Shown here: positions 58,708 to 64,000 of the stretch, in pieces
How the letters are laid out: the number at the start of each line of letters is the position of its first letter
Numbering within the stretch: position 1 is the first letter of the stretch
NCBI RefSeq assembly: GCF_025359345.1
Contig: NZ_JANYGQ010000028.1
Location: 124,001 to 188,000, forward strand
Direction of reading: 5' to 3'
DNA: 64,000 nt
DNA from: Mucilaginibacter sp.
GTDB taxonomy: Bacteria > Bacteroidota > Bacteroidia > Sphingobacteriales > Sphingobacteriaceae
Notes under the pieces: model-generated
Databases searched by the model: none
Told to the model about the DNA's origin: nothing
What the model saw: the letters and a program-made list of their open reading frames with translations, nothing else
Program-made: the position numbers and the translations under genes

Positions 58708-59544
58708 TTACCTGCTTAACGATAGCGGGTAACCGATGCTAAATATACCTGCCGGCTTGTCAGCCGAATTGCGGGTGATGTTCATCACCCCGATGCCAAT
58801 TGAAAATGCGTTTGGAAAAGGCCTTAATCCTAACGATGCGGCCAGGTTTGTGCCTGACCACTCCGCGTTTACGTTTACGTGATGTATGAATTCGTACGAA
58901 ACTCCCCCAAAAACCATGGTACCCTTTTTGTTGCGGCCGGCTGCAATATCATAAGGGCTCCTTAAATAAAACCTGCCGTTGCCGATGCCGATGGTATAAG
59001 TGAGTTTGGAGCTGCCTTCTGTTTGCGATGGCAGGGTTTGTACGGCATGGCTAAAAGCAATATAATAGGTAGCACCCGGCACATCTGTTTGGATTTTGTT
59101 TGCGAATACCTGCAGCACTCCGGCCGAAACACTGGTGCCGGCAAAAAGCATCCGGCTTACAATAAAATTTGCCGAAAAATCCTGGAACTTGTGCACATCA
59201 TTTAAATTAATACTCGCCGCAAAATTTAGAAACTTCTCAGGGTTGCCCACGCAAACGCCCCCCGATACTGCCATATCCGCTTTATTCGTGTACGCCTGTG
59301 GGTACACGCCGCCAACACTTCCAAATAGGTAGCTTCCATAACCACCCCAACCGGGGGGTATAGTGATGGTTTGCATGGCATCGTCAGGCAATAATTGCTG
59401 TGGTTTTACCGGCATTAACAACGAGTCCATTTTTTTTTCAAGCAATTTTTCAAGCTTGTTTTGGCCGACGGTACTTTTTGGAAAGAGCAAGCCAAACACT
59501 ATTAACAGCGATATAATTACCGGGGCGACTGACAAGCGGTGCAT
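58708..59544 (-). CDS. Outer-membrane beta-barrel-like protein
   Basis: 278 residues from MHRLSVAPVIISLLIVFGLL. Signal peptide to about residue 27 (KSTVGQ). A coiled-coil stretch (KLEKLLEKKMDSLLMP) is followed by many amphipathic strands (GYGSYLFGSVGGVYPQAYTN, TYYIAFSHAVQTLP, GTMVFGGVSYEFIHHVNVNA, AFSIGIGVMNITRN), ending with an S-Y-P-L-S-L-S-R type end rather than an aromatic terminal residue. A frame to 59595 is possible but puts extra residues before the signal. It is first gene of the three-gene operon. Confidence 0.78.
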   Translation of the reverse strand: MHRLSVAPVIISLLIVFGLLFPKSTVGQNKLEKLLEKKMDSLLMPVKPQQLLPDDAMQTITIPPGWGGYGSYLFGSVGGVYPQAYTNKADMAVSGGVCVGNPEKFLNFAASINLNDVHKFQDFSANFIVSRMLFAGTSVSAGVLQVFANKIQTDVPGATYYIAFSHAVQTLPSQTEGSSKLTYTIGIGNGRFYLRSPYDIAAGRNKKGTMVFGGVSYEFIHHVNVNAEWSGTNLAASLGLRPFPNAFSIGIGVMNITRNSADKPAGIFSIGYPLSLSR

Positions 59545-59757
59545 TACAAATTTACTGACAGGTTTAATATGAAGGGCTGCATAATATTTATCCAAATTAA
59601 CTATTTTTTGTTAATGGCTTGATTAATATTTAATTAAAGCTGTGGAATTACAATGAGCCAAATTAATCAGTTACAAAAGTACAATGCCGCGGGGGCGCTT
59701 AAAATACCAACCTGTTTGTATTGTTAAGGTAACCATGCAACTTTTGCCCAAATCCAT

Positions 59758-59765
59758 TACATTTG
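59758..59765 (+). promoter_or_regulatory. Promoter box directly before accC
   Basis: TACATTTG, then 5 nt, then ATG at 59771. An exact TAnnTTTG match; the message would be leaderless. It decides against the upstream in-frame starts at 59684 and 59735. Confidence 0.6.
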
Positions 59766-59770
59766 CCATT

Positions 59771-61252
59771 ATGCAAAAAATATTGGTTGCCAACCGGGGC
59801 GAAATAGCTTTAAGAGTAATGCGTTCCGCGCGCGAAATGGGTATCAAAACCGTAGCCGTTTACTCCGATGCCGACCGCAACGCCCTGCACGTGCGTTATG
59901 CTGATGAAGCCGTGCATATCGGCCCGGCTCCTTCAAGCCAATCGTACCTGGTTGGTGATAAAATAATTGATGCCTGCCGCAAAACAGGGGCGGAGGCAAT
60001 CCATCCGGGCTATGGTTTTTTAAGTGAAAATGCTGCATTTGCCAGGCAAGTCAGGGAAGCGGGGCTCATTTTGATAGGTCCCTCGCCCGAGGCAATGGAA
60101 GTAATGGGCAACAAGCTGTCGGCAAAGGCAGCAGCGCTGAAATATAATATACCCATGGTGCCCGGCACCGAGGAAGCCATCACAGATGTGGCTGAAGCAA
60201 AACTCCGCGCGGTTGAAGTTGGCTTCCCTATATTAATAAAAGCAGCTGCCGGCGGCGGTGGCAAAGGCATGCGTATAGTTGAAAGCCCGGCCGACTTTGA
60301 AGAACAAATGCAGCTGGCGGTTTCCGAAGCTGTTTCGGCTTTTGGTGATGGCTCGGTATTTATCGAACGGTATGTATCATCTCCAAGACATATAGAGATT
60401 CAGGTTTTGGGCGACACCCATGGTAATATCTTGCACCTTTTTGAACGCGATTGCTCGGTGCAGCGCCGCCACCAAAAGGTGATTGAAGAAGCGCCGTCAT
60501 CAGTTTTAACGCCTGATATACGTGAGCGCATGGGCAAATGCGCCGTTGATGTGGCCCGTTCTGTTAACTATACCGGCGCCGGCACGGTGGAGTTTATAAT
60601 GGATGAACAGCTAAACTTTTATTTCCTGGAGATGAACACCCGCTTGCAAGTGGAGCACCCGGTAACGGAATTTATCAGCGGGATTGATTTGGTTAAAGAG
60701 CAAATCCGCATAGCAAGGGGCGAAGCCATCAGCTTTAAACAAGAAGACCTTAAAATTAACGGTCACGCCATTGAGCTGCGGGTGTATGCCGAAGATCCCG
60801 ATAACAACTTCCTGCCGGATATTGGCACGCTACAAACTTACGTTACCCCAAAAGGCCCCGGCGTACGGGTTGATGACGGCTTTGAACACGGCATGGAAAT
60901 TCCTATCTACTACGACCCGATGATCGCCAAGCTGGTGACTTATGGTAAGGACAGGACAGAGGCCATCGAACGCATGATACGTGCCATCGACGAATATCAT
61001 ATAATCGGCATTACCACCACATTAGGCTTTGGCAAATTTGTAATGCAGCACGAGGCGTTTACCTCGGGTAATTTTGATACGCATTTTGTAAAAAAATATT
61101 TTACCCCTGGTTCATTGCAAACCGATAATGAAGATGAAGCCCTTGTAGCCACCATGATAATGGAAAAACTTTTAGGTACCCAGCGTTTAAAGGTTGCAGA
61201 AGTTGCTGATGCCGAGGTTTCAAACTGGGTGAAGAATAGGCGGGAGGTTTAA
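59771..61252 (+). CDS. accC: Biotin carboxylase subunit
   Basis: 493 residues. It carboxylates biotin on BCCP using ATP and bicarbonate, the first half-reaction of acetyl- or propionyl-CoA carboxylase. Marks: MQKILVANRGEIALRVMRSA, ATP-grasp glycine loop KAAAGGGGKGMRIVE, RDCSVQRRHQKVIEEAP, and EMNTRLQVEHPVTEFISGID. Length about 45 residues over E. coli AccC. accB is not adjacent, so it may serve acetyl- or propionyl-CoA carboxylase; the mce gene at 16243 would fit the second. Confidence 0.95.
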   Translation: MQKILVANRGEIALRVMRSAREMGIKTVAVYSDADRNALHVRYADEAVHIGPAPSSQSYLVGDKIIDACRKTGAEAIHPGYGFLSENAAFARQVREAGLILIGPSPEAMEVMGNKLSAKAAALKYNIPMVPGTEEAITDVAEAKLRAVEVGFPILIKAAAGGGGKGMRIVESPADFEEQMQLAVSEAVSAFGDGSVFIERYVSSPRHIEIQVLGDTHGNILHLFERDCSVQRRHQKVIEEAPSSVLTPDIRERMGKCAVDVARSVNYTGAGTVEFIMDEQLNFYFLEMNTRLQVEHPVTEFISGIDLVKEQIRIARGEAISFKQEDLKINGHAIELRVYAEDPDNNFLPDIGTLQTYVTPKGPGVRVDDGFEHGMEIPIYYDPMIAKLVTYGKDRTEAIERMIRAIDEYHIIGITTTLGFGKFVMQHEAFTSGNFDTHFVKKYFTPGSLQTDNEDEALVATMIMEKLLGTQRLKVAEVADAEVSNWVKNRREV

Positions 61253-61264
61253 TAAGCAACAATT

Positions 61265-61681
61265 ATGGTGACAGGTGACTGGTTTGTTAAAAAGGTAAAA
61301 GACTATTTTTCATTTTTAATAGACGAGTTCGGCTATGTTTTAACAGACGAAGAAATAGCCGGCAATTACTATTATACTTTGAGCTATAGTGACGGCATCA
61401 GAAGCGTTTCGGTTTTGTACGAAAATATTGAGGACTATTTTACGGCAACCGTTTCCATTCTACAAAATGGGGTGCGTCCAAATTACGACGATAAAACCAA
61501 AACACTTCATCTAAACAAACTCAATGAAATAATACGACCTTCAATTAAAAATGAGGAGGTACTTTCGAATAATGGATATTTCAAGCAGTTTCAAGCAGAG
61601 AATGAATTTGACCGGAAGCTGTTAAAATCTGCGAAGGAGATTCGATTATGTTTAAAACACTTCGGAGAGATAAATCTTTAA
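61265..61681 (+). CDS. Hypothetical protein
   Basis: 138 residues with mixed helix/strand pattern: VKKVKDYFSFLIDEFGYVLT, then a hairpin-like YYYTLSYSDGIRSVSVLYEN, and a helical C-terminus (ENEFDRKLLKSAKEIRLCLK). No known motif, signal or membrane segment. It resembles small immunity-like proteins in length and acidity, a guess only. It follows accC by 12 bp but its AT-richer codon use suggests a later arrival. Its stop overlaps the Nudix stop by 4 bp. Confidence 0.65.
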   Translation: MVTGDWFVKKVKDYFSFLIDEFGYVLTDEEIAGNYYYTLSYSDGIRSVSVLYENIEDYFTATVSILQNGVRPNYDDKTKTLHLNKLNEIIRPSIKNEEVLSNNGYFKQFQAENEFDRKLLKSAKEIRLCLKHFGEINL

Positions 61682-62136
61682 AAATACCTGTTTATCAACT
61701 CTACTATAAACCCCACCTGAGCCCCATTTATCTTCAATTTTGCCTCTTCAACCTCAAACCACCCGGCCCGGTCAATTTCGGGAAATGACTGCTTTTTGCC
61801 CGATTTCGGTGGCCATTCCATTTCGAACAAATTGCTGGTGATGGTTTCGTGGTTAATATCGCCTTCAATGGCCCAGGCATAAACGGTTTTGCCGCTTTTT
61901 AGCCTAACCGGTTTTAATTCAATAAAGTCGCCCCCGATAGCCTTCCCGGTTTCTTCTTCAAATTCGCGTTTGGCGGCCGCTAAGGCATCTTCATCATCCA
62001 AAAACTCACCTTTGGGGATCGACCATACACCCAGGTCTTTGTTTTTAAAAAAAGGGCCACCCGGATGCACCAGGAAAATCTGCGTTTTATTGCCTGCTTT
62101 GCGATAAAGTAATATACCTGCGCTTTGAGTTGGCAT
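61678..62136 (-). CDS. Nudix hydrolase
   Basis: 152 residues. The Nudix box is intact: GEFLDDEDALAAAKREFEEE followed by TG, with the expected GX5EX7REXXEEXG spacing. Starts SAGILLYRKAGNKTQIFLVH, common in bis(5'-nucleosyl)-tetraphosphatase/NTP-type members. The W-rich C-terminal part (EMEWPPKSGKKQSFPEIDRA, GWFEVEEAK) matches the AP4A-like group. It hydrolyses a nucleoside diphosphate derivative; substrate unproven. Confidence 0.92.
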   Translation of the reverse strand: MPTQSAGILLYRKAGNKTQIFLVHPGGPFFKNKDLGVWSIPKGEFLDDEDALAAAKREFEEETGKAIGGDFIELKPVRLKSGKTVYAWAIEGDINHETITSNLFEMEWPPKSGKKQSFPEIDRAGWFEVEEAKLKINGAQVGFIVELINRYF

Positions 62137-62215
62137 TTTTATAATTTATTGGCAAGTTAACAAACACAAAAACTATTATGGTTAAATTCGCTTTAATAAA
62201 AACTATATTACCGAT

Positions 62216-62713
62216 ATGACTGACAACAAATGGGCCATCTTTAAAGTGGCCGGCGATTACAATACCGATGTACGCAGCCTTTACGAAGCCTGGGCCACCA
62301 AAGAAGGCATCGAAAAATGGTTTTTGCGCAAAGCCAATTTTTATACCATACCGCGCCGCACCCGTGAACCCCACGAATTTATTATGACCGAAGATACCTA
62401 TGAATGGTACTGGCATGGCTGGGGCGATGATGCCGTGGAAAAAGGACAAATACTGGAAGCCAATGGCACCGACACGATAAAGTTTACCTTTAGCGGTGGA
62501 AGCATTGTTACCGTTTACATATCCAGCCGAAACGGAGTCTCGATTGTGGAGCTTACCCAGGAGAACATTCCGGAAGAACCCGATCTTACCAAAAACCTTT
62601 ACGTGCAATGCCAACTGGGCTGGACGTTTTATCTGGCCAACTTAAAATCGGTGATTGAAGGTGGCGTTGATTTAAGGAACAAGAATGTTGATTTGAAAAG
62701 TAATTTTAAATAG
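62216..62713 (+). CDS. SRPBCC (AHSA1/START-like) protein
   Basis: 165 residues with the helix-grip fold: N-terminal FKVAGDYNTDVRSLYEAWAT, KEGIEKWFLRKANF, middle strands (GTDTIKFTFSGGSIVTVYIS) and the long C-terminal helix (WTFYLANLKSVIEGGVDL). Such proteins bind hydrophobic ligands or act as Hsp90-activator-like or toxin-type factors; ligand unknown. Its TAG stop directly opens the second copy of the CCCCCTAAAGGGGG repeat. Confidence 0.88.
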   Translation: MTDNKWAIFKVAGDYNTDVRSLYEAWATKEGIEKWFLRKANFYTIPRRTREPHEFIMTEDTYEWYWHGWGDDAVEKGQILEANGTDTIKFTFSGGSIVTVYISSRNGVSIVELTQENIPEEPDLTKNLYVQCQLGWTFYLANLKSVIEGGVDLRNKNVDLKSNFK

Positions 62714-62838
62714 GCCCCCCGGCCCCCTAAAGGGGGAGTTTAATGCGTCGCTTAATTACCACAATTGCTTGACATTTGATAAAATCGAATTATTTATCTT
62801 CGCAGCTTAACGTTCCCCCTTTAGGGGGTTAGGGGGCC
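62714..62838. repeat. GC-rich inverted repeat (CCCCCTAAAGGGGG family), copy 2
   Basis: Left arm GGCCCCCTAAAGGGGGAG (from 62721), right arm CGTTCCCCCTTTAGGGGG followed by TTAGGGGGCC (62811-62838). The centre is about 72 bp and holds TATTTATCTTCGC. The right arm ends 2 nt before the ribE start. Identical arm words to 597-673. Confidence 0.85.
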
Positions 62839-62840
62839 AC

Positions 62841-63425
62841 ATGTTTACAGGAATAATAGAAACTTTAGGAACAATAACCGATTTACGCCGCGAACAAGGC
62901 AATTTGCACATAACAGTTGAGTCATTAATTGCTGCGGAACTAAAAATCGACCAGTCTGTGGCCCATAATGGCGTTTGCTTAACTGTGATCGCATTGGCCG
63001 ACGGCAAGCATACCGTTACAGCCATTGAAGAAACCCTCAACAAAACCAGTCTTGGCTACCTTAAGGCCGGTGACCTGGTTAACCTGGAACGATGCATGCA
63101 GATGAACGCGCGGCTTGATGGTCACATTGTTCAGGGCCATGTTGACCAAACCGCAACCTGTATAGCTTTTAACGAGTTAGATGGCAGCTGGGAATATACT
63201 TTCGAATACGATCCGGCTAATGGCAACGTAACGGTTGAAAAAGGCTCCATTTGCGTAAACGGAATTAGTCTGACAGTAGTTAACTCGCAAGCCAATAGCT
63301 TTTCAGTCGCTATAATCCCATATACTTTTGAGCATACCAATCTGCAGCAGGTAAGGGTTGGTTCAGTAGTTAATCTTGAATTTGATATCATCGGCAAATA
63401 TGTTGCGCGATTGATGCAGCGTTGA
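62841..63425 (+). CDS. ribE: Riboflavin synthase, alpha subunit
   Basis: 194 residues, two tandem lumazine-binding barrels. MFTGIIETLGTITDLRREQG starts domain 1; the second domain begins at MNARLDGHIVQGHVDQTATC, with matching SICVNGISLTVV. It dismutates two lumazines to riboflavin. No FMN riboswitch is seen upstream: instead the start is 2 nt after the GC-rich repeat, so the promoter must lie within or before it. Confidence 0.96.
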   Translation: MFTGIIETLGTITDLRREQGNLHITVESLIAAELKIDQSVAHNGVCLTVIALADGKHTVTAIEETLNKTSLGYLKAGDLVNLERCMQMNARLDGHIVQGHVDQTATCIAFNELDGSWEYTFEYDPANGNVTVEKGSICVNGISLTVVNSQANSFSVAIIPYTFEHTNLQQVRVGSVVNLEFDIIGKYVARLMQR

Positions 63426-63438
63426 TTTTTGATAGCTG

Positions 63439-63583
63439 ATTTGGCTAAAGCCGGTTGCTGTATACTTTTATTCCGTCACTTAAAAGTGACGGCAATGAAT
63501 TTATATATCAGCGATTTATTTTCATTGCCGTCCGGCTTTAGCCGACGGAATATACAAAATGTTAAATGCGGCTTTAGCCAAAT
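63439..63583. repeat. Nested palindromic repeat (TTTGGCTAAAGCC family)
   Basis: The outer arms ATTTGGCTAAAGCC (63439-63452) and GGCTTTAGCCAAAT (63570-63583) are perfect. Inside, ATTCCGTC...GACGGCAATGAA (63470-63500) and TTCATTGCCGTC...GACGGAAT (63521-63551) form a second inverted pair, each with its own small hairpin (ACTTAAAAGT; GGCTTTAGCC). It resembles a cloverleaf-like REP element. A 63-codon frame across it is not a gene. Confidence 0.85.
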
Positions 63584-63621
63584 TGCACCGTGGTTAATAT
63601 GCTTAGCACACGCACCTTGAT

Positions 63622-64000
63622 TCAATTCTGTAATTGCCCAATGCGGCTTTTTACAAAAGTTATATAAGTAGTTTGCTTTTCCGACGGTCGGGATGCCAGG
63701 TACTTTTTATAATACATTAGGGCATTCTTTTTATCCTTCAATTTATTATCATACAAGTTAGCCAGCAGGTAATACAATATTGGGCTTTCGCTAAACTGCA
63801 AAGCCTTTTGATAGGCAAAGGCTGCTTTTTTGTGCAAGTCGAGCTTTTGGTCGGCGTCGGCAATTTCACCATAGTAGGTAGCGATATTCGGCGATAATCC
63901 CTGTAAAATGGATTGTTTTAGAAAATAAATGCACTGCTTTTGGTCGTTAAGGCCTTTAAAACATAATGCAGTATAATAAAAGGTATATTCAGTTTGTTCG
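63622..64000 (-). CDS. TPR-repeat protein, partial (runs off the right edge)
   Basis: The C-terminal 125 codons of a protein that continues beyond the window. Reading leftward from 64000 the frame is open through TALCFKGLNDQKQCIYFLKQ, ATYYGEIADADQKLDLHKKA, FAYQKALQFSESPILYYLLA and MYYKKYLASRPSEKQTTY. These are three to four tetratricopeptide repeats of the helix-turn-helix kind. No start codon is in the window. Such proteins are often part of gliding or secretion-associated lipoproteins in this phylum, but nothing here proves it. Confidence 0.85.
   Translation of the reverse strand, partial: EQTEYTFYYTALCFKGLNDQKQCIYFLKQSILQGLSPNIATYYGEIADADQKLDLHKKAAFAYQKALQFSESPILYYLLANLYDNKLKDKKNALMYYKKYLASRPSEKQTTYITFVKSRIGQLQN

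Noticed and set aside
62714..62840. FMN riboswitch before ribE
   Set aside because: The space is occupied by the GC-rich palindrome and lacks the conserved RFN element blocks.
63429..63620. 63-codon frame after ribE
   Set aside because: It is the nested palindrome read as protein.

Overview
The window comes from a free-living member of the Bacteroidota, most likely family Sphingobacteriaceae (Mucilaginibacter/Pedobacter-like). This rests on the gene content: TIGR03991-type GlmU-like protein, lysS with a C-terminal extension, two-domain USP, type-B L31 and BlaI/M56 pairs. It also rests on many promoters of the Bacteroidota form TTG-N17-20-TAnnTTTG, often only a few bases before the start codon, and on the scarcity of Shine-Dalgarno sequences. 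Genus assignment is an inference. I see no rRNA, tRNA, CRISPR array, prophage or classical DDE insertion sequence.

Layout. 0.1-9 kb: Lrp regulator, ung, small hypotheticals, a secreted sialate O-acetylesterase, lysS, a HAD phosphatase with an AraC regulator, and an SDR gene broken by an in-frame stop. 9-19 kb: CPBP protease, HEAT protein, long-chain acyl-CoA ligase, the iscS-iscU-iscA operon, methylmalonyl-CoA epimerase, a beta-helix lipoprotein and rpmE2. 19-24 kb: GlmU-like, tpiA, membrane protein, prmA, USP, XRE regulator. 24-33 kb: acetyltransferase-like protein, an Asp-rich small protein, scpB, mqnC (futalosine menaquinone route), an orphan zinc-protease-like gene, a ModF-like double ABC ATPase, two paralogous mini-lipoproteins, and an ECF sigma factor followed by an anti-sigma-like/trypsin-like fusion. 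33-46 kb: nuoD, nuoC, nuoB and nuoA, all on the minus strand and in the usual transcriptional order but separated by unrelated genes (JmjC-like, pdxH, algH, purE/purK, icd, fasciclin, esterase). A 0.57-kb inverted-repeat-flanked GIY-YIG cassette lies directly behind nuoB. 46-64 kb: BaiN-like flavoprotein, threonine aldolase, aldo/keto reductase, topoisomerase IB, a BlaI/M56 regulon with a visible operator, a diheme cytochrome c, a three-gene envelope operon, accC, Nudix, SRPBCC, ribE and a TPR gene running off the right edge.

The most striking feature lies between genes. At least nine unrelated families of short (about 8-14 nt) words are repeated in near-tandem copies and arranged as inverted arms. 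They repeatedly begin at, or include, the stop codons of the flanking genes, most clearly between convergent genes. Longer palindromic repeats (CCCCCTAAAGGGGG type, GTCATTCTGAGCG type, TTTGGCTAAAGCC type) occur in the same places. Together with the GIY-YIG cassette this is the best candidate here for an undescribed system. The second is the BlaI-type operator shared by two promoters, and the third is the sigma/anti-sigma-protease pair.
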